From an uncultured Spirochaetia bacterium (GTDB taxonomy: Bacteria; Spirochaetota; Spirochaetia; SZUA-6; Bin103): DNA of 64,000 bases. This document shows, piece after piece, positions 42,513 to 50,904 of the stretch (its first letter is position 1; every line of letters starts with the position of its first letter). Both the position numbers and the translations under genes were made by a program. Under the pieces are notes generated by a model that saw only the letters and a program-made list of their open reading frames with translations, made no database searches and was not told the origin of the DNA. The stretch is taken from positions 682,001 to 746,000 of the forward strand of contig CATQHW010000001.1 of assembly GCA_958296075.1 (NCBI GenBank). The letters are read 5' to 3'.

Positions 42513-43628
42513 CTACGGACTCGTCAAGATCGTCCCGTTACTGCCGACGGCGACGAAGCGCGTACCGCTCCACGTTACTCCCCTGAGCTCGGTATCGTCC
42601 AAAGCACCGGAAACGGAAGCGGCGGTCCACGTGTCCCCATCGGTGCTGTGCACGATCACCTCCGTTCTGGCTGTTTGGGGGCCGGTGGTGGGGCCGCCGG
42701 GGCTGCCGGTGGAGCCGGTGGAGCCAGAGGAAAGCGTCTTGAAGCCGACGGCGACGTAGCGCGTACCGCTCCACGTTACTCCGTTGAGCCTGGTATCGTC
42801 CAAAGCACCGGAAACGGAAGCGGCGGTCCACGTGTCCCCATCGGTGCTGCGCAGGATCACCCCTTTCGAGCTGTTTAGGATGCCGGTGGAGGAAGGCGTC
42901 AGCTTGACGCCGACGGCGACAAAGCGCGTGTCGCTCCACGCTACTCCGTTGAGCTCGATATCGACCAAAGCACCGGCACCGGAAGCGCCGGTCCAAACAT
43001 CCCCGTCGGTGCTGTGCAGGATCACCCCTCTCAGGCCGGGGGAGGCTATGGTGCCGGATAATGAGGTGCCGACGGCGACGTAGCGCGTACCGCTCCACGT
43101 TACTCCGGCGAGAGCGATACCGTCCACCGAAGCACCGGTACCGGAGGCGGCAGTCCACGTATCCCCGTCAGTGCTGTGCACGATCACTGATTCGACTTCG
43201 TATGATGTCGGCGTGATGGATGTAATCCCAAAGCCGACGGCGACGTAGCGCGTGCCGCTCCACGTTACTCCGCTGAGAGCGATACCGTCCAGCAAAGCAC
43301 CGGTACCGGAGGCGGCAGTCCACGTATCCCCGTCAGTGCTGTGCACGATCACCCCTTTCGTGACGGTGGGGATAGCGAGGGAGCCGACGGCGACGTAGCG
43401 CGTGCCGCTCCATGCCACGCTTGCGAGGTTTACGTTTCCCGATAGGCCGCTGTCAGCTTTCGTCCAGGTAATGCCCGCCGGCGGCTTGGTCGGCGGCGGC
43501 TCGTTCGGCGCCGGCATCGCGTTCTTGGTCGGCGCCGGCATCGTGTTATCGCAGCCTGCAAGCGGCAGCAGAAACGGAACCAGCAGTAGCAGAACGCTCG
43601 TGAGTCGCAGCGTCGCTTGAGTCGCCAT
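42513..43628 (-). CDS. Asp-box repeat lipoprotein, copy 1
   Basis: The protein is 371 residues. A signal peptide ends in L-P-L-A-G-C26, so it should be lipid-anchored. A Pro-rich linker (P-A-P-x-K-x-A-M-P, P-P-P-T-K-P-P) leads to about six repeats of a 50-70 residue unit: V-x-W-S-G-T-R-Y-V-A-V-G, a variable loop, then H-S-T-D-G-D-T-W-T-A-A-S. The S-T-D-G-D-T-W element is an Asp box (SxDxGxTW), as in BNR/sialidase propellers. Blades differ mainly in loop length. The likely form is a surface beta-propeller that binds a ligand; no catalytic residues are evident. It is a close paralogue of the next gene, from which it is 92 bases downstream. Confidence 0.8.
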   Translation of the reverse strand: MATQATLRLTSVLLLLVPFLLPLAGCDNTMPAPTKNAMPAPNEPPPTKPPAGITWTKADSGLSGNVNLASVAWSGTRYVAVGSLAIPTVTKGVIVHSTDGDTWTAASGTGALLDGIALSGVTWSGTRYVAVGFGITSITPTSYEVESVIVHSTDGDTWTAASGTGASVDGIALAGVTWSGTRYVAVGTSLSGTIASPGLRGVILHSTDGDVWTGASGAGALVDIELNGVAWSDTRFVAVGVKLTPSSTGILNSSKGVILRSTDGDTWTAASVSGALDDTRLNGVTWSGTRYVAVGFKTLSSGSTGSTGSPGGPTTGPQTARTEVIVHSTDGDTWTAASVSGALDDTELRGVTWSGTRFVAVGSNGTILTSP

Positions 43629-43720
43629 AGAATCATAGACCTCCCTCTGAGATACGAACAGGTGTAGATGTTTCTCGTTGTGGATGATGCTCCTCCCTTA
43701 CCCAGTGCGTTCTACACGTT

Positions 43721-44965
43721 CTACGGACTCGTCAAGATCGACCCGTTACTGCCGACGGCGACGAAGCGCGTGCCGCTCCACGTTACTCCGATGAGATAGG
43801 TCCCGTCCAAATCACCGGAAACGGAAGCGGCGGTCCAGGTGTCCCCGTCGGTGCTGTGCAGGATCACTACGCGTTGGGTGGGAGGATCCGGATCAGCGGG
43901 CACCGACTTGCTGCCGACGACGACGAAGCGCCCGTCGCCCCACGCTACTCCGCCGAAGGTATTGTCCAAAGTAGTACCGGCACCGGAAGCGGCCGTCCAC
44001 GCATCCCCGTCGGTGCTGTGCAGGATCACTACGCCTACGCGGCCTGTAGAGATCGACGTCGGCCTGATGCCGAGGGCGACGAAGCGGCCGCCGCCCCGCG
44101 TTACTGCTAAGAGAGCGCTATCCAAAGCAGCACCGGAAGCGGCGGTCCAGGTGTCCCCGTCGGTGCTGCGCAGGATCACTACGCGGCCTGTAGAGGGCGA
44201 CGTCCACTTGATGCCTAAGGCGACGAAGCGCCCGCCGACCCACCTTACTCCGATGAGCCTGGTACCGTCCAAATCACCGGAAACGGAAGCGGCGGTCCAG
44301 GTGTCCCCCCCGTCGGTGCTACGCAGGATCACCCCGCTCCTCACCGCGTTGCTGAATGTGGTACCGACGAAGCCAACGGCGACGAAGCGCGTACCGTCCC
44401 CCGCTACGTCGGTGAGGAAGGTAACGCAAGGGGAACCCGAATAGCAAGATAAATGAAGTGTATCGGTACCGGGAACGGAAGCGGCGGTCCACGTATCCCC
44501 GTCGGCGCTGTGCACGATCACCTCGCTCCACCCGGTCCTGGAGCGGGTGATGCCGCCGCCGAAGGCGAAGAAGCGCGTGCCACTCCACCTTACCCCGATG
44601 AGATAGGTCCCGTCCAAATTGCCGGCACCGGAAGCCGCGGTCCAGGTATGCTCGTCGGTGCTGCGCAGGATCACTCCACGAACTGTGTAAGGCTCCTCGG
44701 GCACCGACTTAATGCCGACGGCGACATAGCGCCCGCCGCCCCACGCTACGCTGGAAAGACTGGTACGGTCCCCCAAAGCACCGGAAGCGGCGACGGTCCA
44801 GGTAGTCCCCGCGGGCGGCTTGGTCGGCGGCGGCTCGTTCGGCGCCGGCATCGCGTTCTTGGTCGGCGCCGGCATCGTGTTATCGCAGCCTGCAAGCGGC
44901 AGCAGAAACGGAACCAGCAGTAGCAGAACGCTCGTAAGAAGTCGCAGCGTCGCTTGAGTCGCCAT
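43721..44965 (-). CDS. Asp-box repeat lipoprotein, copy 2
   Basis: The protein is 414 residues with lipobox L-P-L-A-G-C27 and the same Pro-rich linker as copy 1. About six Asp-box blades follow (S-T-D-G-D-T-W-T-A-A-S), with longer and more varied loops and some altered G-G-G-R-Y/F-V-A-V/L-G elements. One blade has an extra G in S-T-D-G-G-D-T-W. The signal peptide, the last blade and the flanking bases are almost identical to copy 1, so the pair arose by tandem duplication. GGGAGG lies 11 bases before the ATG; a nearer ATG at 44973 is in another frame. Function unknown, probably surface binding. Confidence 0.8.
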   Translation of the reverse strand: MATQATLRLLTSVLLLLVPFLLPLAGCDNTMPAPTKNAMPAPNEPPPTKPPAGTTWTVAASGALGDRTSLSSVAWGGGRYVAVGIKSVPEEPYTVRGVILRSTDEHTWTAASGAGNLDGTYLIGVRWSGTRFFAFGGGITRSRTGWSEVIVHSADGDTWTAASVPGTDTLHLSCYSGSPCVTFLTDVAGDGTRFVAVGFVGTTFSNAVRSGVILRSTDGGDTWTAASVSGDLDGTRLIGVRWVGGRFVALGIKWTSPSTGRVVILRSTDGDTWTAASGAALDSALLAVTRGGGRFVALGIRPTSISTGRVGVVILHSTDGDAWTAASGAGTTLDNTFGGVAWGDGRFVVVGSKSVPADPDPPTQRVVILHSTDGDTWTAASVSGDLDGTYLIGVTWSGTRFVAVGSNGSILTSP

Positions 44966-45329
44966 AGAATCATAGACCTCCCTGAGAAACGAATAGATGC
45001 GGATGCTTTCTTTGTTGTCGCTGACCGCGTATGCTCTTGGTGCTCTTGATACGCTCAGCGCGTGTAGTATAGTACGGCAATCGAAGGGGTAGGGTGCGCC
45101 GCAAGCAGGTTCGTGGCGAAATCGCGACGAATGCGACGAATCAGGTGAGCGGTGAGCGGTGAGCGGTGAGCGGTGAGCGGTGAGCGGTGAGTGCTACGCC
45201 CCGCTTGAGGCCGCGTCAATAGGGAAACCGTCATCTTTCCACGCCTGTCACCGTGAACCCTGACTCTACGGAACATGACGTGTCAAGCGGGTCTTCCTGT
45301 TCCCACCGTGCCCGGCTTGTAACACGCTG
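44966..45329. other. Upstream region of the repeat lipoproteins, no gene seen
   Basis: The first ~30 bases are nearly the same as those upstream of copy 1 (both include AATCATAGACCTCCCT on the plus strand). On the minus strand a TATACT at 45066-45071 could be a -10, but no good -35 is seen. The heptamer repeat at 45144-45191 lies inside. No coding potential is apparent. Confidence 0.5.
45144..45191. repeat. Tandem heptamer repeat GGTGAGC
   Basis: Six full copies and six further bases of GGTGAGC run without error from 45144 to 45191. The unit is 7 bases and thus not in frame with any codon pattern. It lies in non-coding DNA upstream of the repeat lipoprotein genes and may vary in copy number between strains. 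Confidence 0.9.
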
Positions 45330-45420
45330 CCGTTGGGCACCAGGGCCATGACGTTGACCGCCGGCCGCGCCTGCTCCAGCCGGTCCAGATAGGCGGCCGG
45401 CGTGGACCAGTCGATCGGAA
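45330..45420. repeat. 91-bp exact copy of an internal D-aminoacylase segment
   Basis: These bases match 41418-41508 at every position and in the same orientation. On the minus strand they encode I-D-W-S-T-P-A-A-Y-L-D-R-L followed by N-V-M-A-L-V-P-N-G. Both flanks differ from the parent gene, so this is a displaced fragment. With the parent it brackets the 42-45 kb accessory segment. Confidence 0.9.
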
Positions 45421-45505
45421 TATTACGAATGGTCCGGGATGGTACAAGCTCGCGTACGCCGCGTATCTGCGGTGGCGATGGCTTCGACGGTCGCATTGAC
45501 CGCCG

Positions 45506-45952
45506 TCAAGGGGCGGGTGGAGAGAGCTCGGACCAGCCGCCGGCGCCGGGTCGCTCGAAGGACGCCCGCACGGTGATGGAGATGCCGCCGCGTACGCTGA
45601 AGGCGCCGGTCACCTCGCAGGCGATCGGCTGCAGGGCCGCGACCAGGTCGTCCAGGATGCGGTTGGTCACGTGTTCGTGAAAGGTCCCCTCGTTGCGGTA
45701 GGACCACAGGTAGAGCTTCAGCGACTTGGACTCCACGACCCGCTGGTCCGGGACGTACCGGATCGAGATCGTGGCGAAGTCCGGCTGCCCGGTGATCGGG
45801 CATACGCAGGTGAACTCCGGGCACTCCAGGCCGACCAGATAGCGACGGCCCGGATGGCGGTTGGGGAACGTCTCCAGCGTCCGGGAAGGCGCGGCGGCGC
45901 CACCCGCGCCCAGCAGGGTCAGCTCGCCGCCGGAGGACGGGTCGTCAGCCAT
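45506..45952 (-). CDS. queF: NADPH-dependent preQ0 reductase (7-cyano-7-deazaguanine reductase)
   Basis: The protein is 148 residues, typical of the short YkvM-type QueF. The nucleophile is C51 in V-C-P-I-T-G-Q-P-D-F-A-T-I, with D58 as the acid. The QueF signature E74-S-K-S-L-K-L-Y is present and F-H-E-H binds substrate and NADPH. It reduces preQ0 to preQ1 in queuosine tRNA modification, in the cytosol. The start overlaps the stop of the transporter gene by 8 bases, which ties the two functions together. Confidence 0.95.
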   Translation of the reverse strand: MADDPSSGGELTLLGAGGAAAPSRTLETFPNRHPGRRYLVGLECPEFTCVCPITGQPDFATISIRYVPDQRVVESKSLKLYLWSYRNEGTFHEHVTNRILDDLVAALQPIACEVTGAFSVRGGISITVRASFERPGAGGWSELSPPAP

Positions 45953-46643
45953 CGGAGCGGACGCTGAAGCGCAGCGGCGTGAAGTCGGTCCCGGAGTCGA
46001 AGTGGTCGAGCCCTTCGCGCCGCTTCAGCCAGCCGACCACGGCGTAGGTCAGCGGCGTCGCCGCCGCCTCGTACGCCACCTTGAACAACCACTGCGCCAC
46101 CACCAGCCGCAGCACCTGACCGCCCGAGAACACGCCGAGAAAGGCGACCGTGATGAAGACGCCGGAGTCGACCAACTGGCCGAGCACCGTGCTGCCGATC
46201 GTACGCAGCCACAGCAGCCGGCCCGAGGTGGCCACCTTGAGCTTGGCCAGCACGAACGAGTTGACGAACTCGCCCGCCAGGTAGGCCAGGAAGGAGGCGG
46301 CCACGATGCGCGGCACCGCGCCCAGCGTGCGGGCGTACGCCTCCTGCCCGTCCCAGAAGCCGGCCGGCCGCAGAGCGCCGCCGATCGCGATCGCGGCGAC
46401 CGCCACCGCGTTGCAGCCGAAGCCGATCCAGATCACCCGGCGGCAACGCTGGTAGCCGTACACTTCCGTGAGCACGTCCGCCAAGATGTAGGTCAGCGGA
46501 AACAGGATCACCGCGGCCGGCAGGACCACGGTCGCCGTGAAGGCGACCTGCTTGCCGGCGATGACGTTCGACACCACCAGCGTCGTCACGAACAGCGCCG
46601 TGATAGCGTCCAGGTAACGCGGGCGGGCGGGCTGCGGCTCCAT
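45945..46643 (-). CDS. yhhQ: Queuosine precursor transporter (YhhQ/VUT family, DUF165)
   Basis: The protein is 232 residues with about six membrane helices. It starts D-A-I-T-A-L-F-V-T-T-L-V-V-S-N-V, then L-A-D-V-L-T-E-V-Y-G-Y, and has E-F-V-N-S-F-V-L-A-K and L-V-D-S-G-V-F, which are family blocks. YhhQ imports preQ0 or related bases. Coupling with queF by an 8-base overlap fits salvage of preQ0 and its reduction to preQ1. TAGGCT lies six bases before the ATG with no Shine-Dalgarno. It is divergent from tal. Confidence 0.92.
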   Translation of the reverse strand: MEPQPARPRYLDAITALFVTTLVVSNVIAGKQVAFTATVVLPAAVILFPLTYILADVLTEVYGYQRCRRVIWIGFGCNAVAVAAIAIGGALRPAGFWDGQEAYARTLGAVPRIVAASFLAYLAGEFVNSFVLAKLKVATSGRLLWLRTIGSTVLGQLVDSGVFITVAFLGVFSGGQVLRLVVAQWLFKVAYEAAATPLTYAVVGWLKRREGLDHFDSGTDFTPLRFSVRSDG

Positions 46644-46649
46644 CGAACG

Positions 46650-46655
46650 AGCCTA
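46650..46655 (-). promoter_or_regulatory. Candidate -10 for leaderless start of the queuosine-precursor operon
   Basis: TAGGCT, 6 bases, ATG on the minus strand. Same hexamer and spacing as before the gene starting at 21943. Confidence 0.5.
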
Positions 46656-46744
46656 CCCGCGCCCATCGACCGCACGCAAGGACGCATGACCGCGACGGAA
46701 CGCGCGCGGTACCATGGAAGCGACCGAAGCAAAGGAGTACCGCG

Positions 46745-47845
46745 GTGGCGACACCACATGACCTGACGCGATTGGGCCAGGCGGTCTGGCTCGACTTCAT
46801 CCAGCGCAGCTTCCTGCGCGACGGGGGGCTTTCCCGGCTGGTAGCCGACGGCGTGCGCGGCGTCACGTCCAACCCCACCATCTTCCAGAAGGCGATCGGC
46901 GAGAGCGACGACTACGACCGGCAGCTCCGGGAAGTGGCGCGCGACGCATCCGCCGAGGAGGCGTACGAGGCGCTGGCGATCGCCGACATCGCGCGTGCCT
47001 GCGACGAGTTGCGTCCGGTATACGACCAGCTCGACGGCCGCGACGGCTTCGTGAGCCTGGAGGTGAGCCCGGCGCTGGCCCACGATACGGCGGGAACCGT
47101 GGCGGCGGCCAAGCGGCTGGCCGCCGCGGTCGGCCGGCCGAACCTCATGATCAAGGTGCCGGGCACCGGCGCCGGAGTGCCGGCGATCGCCGAGCTGATC
47201 GGCTCCGGCGTCAACGTCAACGTCACGCTCCTGTTTTCGGTGACCGGCTACCGCGCGGTGGCGGCCGCCTACCTGGTCGGACTCGCCGCGCTTGCCCGGC
47301 GCGGCCCCACGGTGCCGGGCGGCCACGGCATGGACCGGATCGGCTCGGTGGCGTCGTTCTTCGTAAGCCGCGTGGATACCGCCGTCGACGACGCGCTGCC
47401 GGCCGACTCGCCGCTGCGCGGCGCCGCCGCGGTGGCCAACGCCAAGGCCGCCTACGCGGCGTTCCGGTCGATCTTCTCCGGTGAACGCTGGGAGACGCTG
47501 GCCGCCGCCGGCGCCCGCGTGCAGCGCCTGTTGTGGGCCAGCACCGGCGCCAAGAACCCCGCCTACTCGCCCACCAAGTACGTCGACGAGCTGATCGGCC
47601 CCGACACCGTCAACACCATGCCGCCGGACACGCTCGCCGCCTTCCGGGCCGGCGGCACGGCCGCCACCACCCTGACCGCCGGCATGGACGAAGCGCGCCG
47701 GCAGCTCGACCGGCTGGCCGCCGCCGGCGTCGACCTGGACCGGGTGACCGACGACCTGCAGCAGGCCGGCGTCGCGGCGTTCGCCGACTCGTTCGACGCT
47801 CTGCTCGCGTCGGTCGAGCACAAGCGCGCCGAGCTGGCCGCTTGA
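46745..47845 (+). CDS. tal: Transaldolase
   Basis: The protein is 366 residues from a GTG with AAAGGAG before it. T-S-N-P-T-I-F (41-47), the catalytic D17 in W-L-D-F-I and Schiff-base K137 in L-M-I-K-V-P-G-T mark a transaldolase of the longer type. It moves a dihydroxyacetone unit between sugar phosphates in the pentose phosphate pathway. The stop overlaps the pgi start as TTGA. In many bacteria the two activities are one fused protein; here they are separate but coupled. Confidence 0.95.
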   Translation: MATPHDLTRLGQAVWLDFIQRSFLRDGGLSRLVADGVRGVTSNPTIFQKAIGESDDYDRQLREVARDASAEEAYEALAIADIARACDELRPVYDQLDGRDGFVSLEVSPALAHDTAGTVAAAKRLAAAVGRPNLMIKVPGTGAGVPAIAELIGSGVNVNVTLLFSVTGYRAVAAAYLVGLAALARRGPTVPGGHGMDRIGSVASFFVSRVDTAVDDALPADSPLRGAAAVANAKAAYAAFRSIFSGERWETLAAAGARVQRLLWASTGAKNPAYSPTKYVDELIGPDTVNTMPPDTLAAFRAGGTAATTLTAGMDEARRQLDRLAAAGVDLDRVTDDLQQAGVAAFADSFDALLASVEHKRAELAA

Positions 47846-49548
47846 CGTTCCGCTGCAGCCCCGCCTCCCTGACGGCGGAGCTCCGGGCGTGCGAACGGCG
47901 CCTGCGCGACGACCGGATCGGCGAACGGCTGCGCGCCCGCGACCACACGATCTGGAGTCCCGACCCGACGGAGATCGCCGACCGCCTGGGCTGGCTCACC
48001 TTGCCGGCGGCCATGCGCGCGGAGCTGGTCGCGATCGACCGGATCGTCGCCGGCGCGCGGGCGGCCGGCCTGAGCCGCGCGCTGCTGCTCGGCATGGGCG
48101 GCTCCAGCCTGGCGCCGGAGGTCTTCAGCCGCGTGCTGGGCAGCCGGCCCGGCTACCTGCGCCTGCGCGTGCTCGACAGCACCCACCCCGACGCGGTGCG
48201 CGCCGCGGCGGCCGATGGGCCGCCGGAGCGGACGCTGGTCATCGTGGCAACCAAGTCGGGCGGCACGGTGGAGACGATCAGCCTGTTCCGCTACCTGTAC
48301 ACGTGGCTGGAGGGCCGGCTCGGCCGCGCCGCAGCACAGGCGCGCGTCGTCGCCATCACCGATCCGGGCTCCGGTCTCGAGCGCGAGGCGCGTCAACTCG
48401 GCGCCGCGCACGTCGTTTACGGCGACCCGGAGGTGGGCGGCCGCTACTCGGCGCTGTCCGCCTTCGGCCTGGTGCCGGCGGCGCTCATGGGCGTGGACGT
48501 CGGACGGCTGCTCGACGCTGCGGCAGCAGAGGCCGCGCAGCCGATCGAGGAGAGCCCGGGGCTCCGGCTGGGAGCCCTGTTGGGCGCCGCCGAACGGGCG
48601 GGACGAGACAAGCTGACGCTCCGTTCGCCGGCGGCCCTGGCGCCGCTCGGCGCCTGGATCGAACAGCTCGTCGCGGAGAGCACCGGCAAGGACGGCCGCG
48701 GCATCCTGCCTGTGGACGGCGAGCCGGCGCTCGACGTTGACCGCTATCCGGCCGATCGGGTCTTCGCCGTCCATCGTCTCGGCGCCGAGCCGGCGGACGG
48801 CCTGGAAGCGCTCCGCGACGCCGGCCACCCGGTCGCCGAGTGCATCCTCGATTCGCTCGACGAGATCGGCGCGCTGATGTACCGGTGGGAGGTCGCCACC
48901 GCGGTGGCGGGCGCCGTGATCGGCATCAACCCGTTCGACCAGCCGAACGTGGAATCGGCCAAGGTGAGCGCCCGCAGCATGGTCGGCGCCTACCGCGCCA
49001 CCGGCGCGTTGCCGGCGCTGACGCCGGCAACGGCCGCCGGCGACCTGACCCTGTACGACGATGCGACGGACGCGGAGCCCGTCGATGCCGGGCAGGGAGC
49101 GGCGGACCTCCACGACGCGCTGGCGGCCTTCCTGGGGCCGGCGGCCTTCGCGGGCGGCCGCGGTTACGTCGCGCTCCACGCCTATCTGCCGCCTGCGCCC
49201 GCCACCGACGCGGCGCTGCAGCGGCTGCGGCGGCGCATCCTGGAGCGCTGCGGCACCGCCGTGACCTGTGGCTACGGCCCGCGCTTCCTGCACTCGACCG
49301 GCCAACTGCACAAGGGGGACGCGGGCGCCGGATCGTTCATCCAGCTCACCGCCGATCTGCGAGACGATCTGCCGATTCCAGATCGGGCCGGCGCAGCGGA
49401 CGGCGCGCTGTCGTTCGGCGTATTGATCGAAGCGCAGGCGCTCGGCGACCGGCAGGCGCTGCTCGACGCCGGGCGACGGGTGCTCCGCATCGGCCTGGGC
49501 GCCGATCCGGTCGCCGGGCTCGACGCTCTGGCGGCAGCGATTCGCTGA
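47842..49548 (+). CDS. pgi: Glucose-6-phosphate isomerase-like protein (tal-linked type)
   Basis: The protein is 568 residues from a TTG that overlaps the tal stop (TTGA). Family blocks are L-L-G-M-G-G-S-S-L-A-P, V-A-T-K-S-G-G-T-V-E-T, G-G-R-Y-S-A-L-S and G-I-N-P-F-D-Q-P-N-V-E. The last ~130 residues, with G-Y-G-P-R-F-L-H-S-T-G-Q-L-H-K-G, complete the SIS-type fold. It interconverts glucose- and fructose-6-phosphate. Sequence and context are those of the C-terminal half of bifunctional transaldolase/GPI proteins. Its stop shares one base with the next start (TGATG). Confidence 0.93.
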   Translation: MTFRCSPASLTAELRACERRLRDDRIGERLRARDHTIWSPDPTEIADRLGWLTLPAAMRAELVAIDRIVAGARAAGLSRALLLGMGGSSLAPEVFSRVLGSRPGYLRLRVLDSTHPDAVRAAAADGPPERTLVIVATKSGGTVETISLFRYLYTWLEGRLGRAAAQARVVAITDPGSGLEREARQLGAAHVVYGDPEVGGRYSALSAFGLVPAALMGVDVGRLLDAAAAEAAQPIEESPGLRLGALLGAAERAGRDKLTLRSPAALAPLGAWIEQLVAESTGKDGRGILPVDGEPALDVDRYPADRVFAVHRLGAEPADGLEALRDAGHPVAECILDSLDEIGALMYRWEVATAVAGAVIGINPFDQPNVESAKVSARSMVGAYRATGALPALTPATAAGDLTLYDDATDAEPVDAGQGAADLHDALAAFLGPAAFAGGRGYVALHAYLPPAPATDAALQRLRRRILERCGTAVTCGYGPRFLHSTGQLHKGDAGAGSFIQLTADLRDDLPIPDRAGAADGALSFGVLIEAQALGDRQALLDAGRRVLRIGLGADPVAGLDALAAAIR

Positions 49549-50054
49549 TGGATTCGCCGATGGAGCGGCCGGCGACCGACTTCGATCCCGGCCGGCAGCG
49601 CCGTATCATGGGGATGTTCGCCACCGGCGTCTCCGTAGTCACCACCGGGCGGCGGGACGCGGGCTGGGCGATGACCGCCAACTCGATCCTGTCGCTGTCG
49701 CTGTCGCCGCCGCTGATACTGTTCGCGGTCGACCTGCGCAACGCCATGCGCGACCGGCTGACCGAATCGGCGGCGTTTGCGGTCAACATCCTGCGTCGCG
49801 ACCAGGAAGCCCTGTCGCAGCGCTTCTCCACTCCCGGACCCAAGAGCCTGGACGGCGTCGAGCTATGCACGGCGGCGACCGGCGCGCCGGTATTCCGCGA
49901 CGCGCTGGCGTGGGTCGACTGCCGGCTCACCGCGCGCCTGCCGGGCGGCGATCACGAGATATTCATCGGCCGGATCGTCGCCGGAGAAGCCGACGCCGGC
50001 GATCCGCTGCTGTTCTTCGGCGGCGCGTACCGCGGCATCGCGCCCGCATCGTGA
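49548..50054 (+). CDS. Flavin reductase (FMN-binding split barrel)
   Basis: The protein is 168 residues from the ATG at 49548, which overlaps the pgi stop by one base. Matches are F-A-T-G-V-S-V-V-T-T, M-T-A-N-S-I-L-S-L-S-L-S-P-P, F-A-V-N-I-L, and H-E-I-F-I-G-R-I-V. These proteins reduce FMN or FAD with NAD(P)H to supply partner monooxygenases. Third in the tal-pgi unit; the link to sugar metabolism is not obvious. Confidence 0.9.
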   Translation: MDSPMERPATDFDPGRQRRIMGMFATGVSVVTTGRRDAGWAMTANSILSLSLSPPLILFAVDLRNAMRDRLTESAAFAVNILRRDQEALSQRFSTPGPKSLDGVELCTAATGAPVFRDALAWVDCRLTARLPGGDHEIFIGRIVAGEADAGDPLLFFGGAYRGIAPAS

Positions 50055-50136
50055 CGCGACGCCGCATGGCAGCGAGGTGCTCCGGCACGACCGCCAGCGT
50101 GCAGCGGCTTCGAGCGGGGAGAGGAGACACCGCTGC

Positions 50137-50164
50137 TTGACAATCGGAACGAATCGACTACAAT
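50137..50164 (+). promoter_or_regulatory. Strong sigma70-type promoter before the 50-52 kb locus
   Basis: TTGACA (50137-50142), 16 bases, TACAAT (50159-50164): a full match and a 5/6 match. It stands in an A/T-rich stretch 75 bases before the ATG at 50239. It is the only near-consensus promoter noticed in the window, fitting recently acquired DNA. Confidence 0.75.
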
Positions 50165-50238
50165 AATATCTACGCGCACGGTGAACACGCCCTATGGAGA
50201 CCCGCAGGATCTGGTAATCTTTCAATAGAGGATGAATA

Positions 50239-50904
50239 ATGGCTGACCAGTTGACCGACGCACTGACCCGCTTCGTCGACAATCCCTCATTTCGAAGAGA
50301 CGCCGCGAGATTCCTGTCTCTTCCCAAGACATCAGTCGATGAGCTTACAGATATAGTCGAGAGCCACGGGACGTTTGACGTTCCGTCAAGCGACGTCTCC
50401 ATATTCGAGCAGGTCTGTAATCTCAAAGGCCAGGGACGACAGGTGTTGGAGGCCGCCCGGCTGATCCGTTCAGCCGTTCGACGCCTGGATCGGACCGACG
50501 AACGCCACCGAAGCCTGATGGAGTTCGCAGCGCTGATGAACGTCGATCCGTTCGATCCAGCGGATTTCTCTCGGTTCTTTTCAGCGCTGCCGGAACTAGA
50601 GAAAGGGGAGCTGAAGAACGCCGCGATAGCGCTGGCCCCCACCGTGGTTGACACACACTTATATAGCGATCTCCGAGTGATTTCTCATGGATCTGTGGAA
50701 GATTGTAAGCTCGTACCGGTCGTCTTTGCCCGACTACAGTTCGACGAACTCGTGGCAGGACAGCATGCCCTCTTCATTCAACTTACGGAGGAGTCACTCG
50801 CTGATCTGAAACGCGAGATAGAGCAGGCAGAGGTAACCTTGCGGGGCATCCGTGACCGACTTGGCGAACATGTCTTCGTAGGCGAAAAGAATGCCGATAA
50901 CTAA
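50239..50904 (+). CDS. Unknown protein in a toxin-antitoxin-like locus
   Basis: The protein is 221 residues, soluble, with helical N- and C-terminal parts. A central segment A-L-A-P-T-V-V-D-T-H-L-Y-S-D-L and V-F-A-R-L-Q-F-D-E-L looks beta-rich. The C-terminus (E-S-L-A-D-L-K-R-E-I-E-Q-A-E) is probably a coiled coil. No domain is recognised. Codon use is more A/T-rich than the neighbourhood. GAGG precedes the ATG, and the end overlaps the DUF2384-like antitoxin by 14 bases, so it is co-translated. It may be an extra partner of the toxin-antitoxin pair or unrelated cargo. Confidence 0.75.
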   Translation: MADQLTDALTRFVDNPSFRRDAARFLSLPKTSVDELTDIVESHGTFDVPSSDVSIFEQVCNLKGQGRQVLEAARLIRSAVRRLDRTDERHRSLMEFAALMNVDPFDPADFSRFFSALPELEKGELKNAAIALAPTVVDTHLYSDLRVISHGSVEDCKLVPVVFARLQFDELVAGQHALFIQLTEESLADLKREIEQAEVTLRGIRDRLGEHVFVGEKNADN

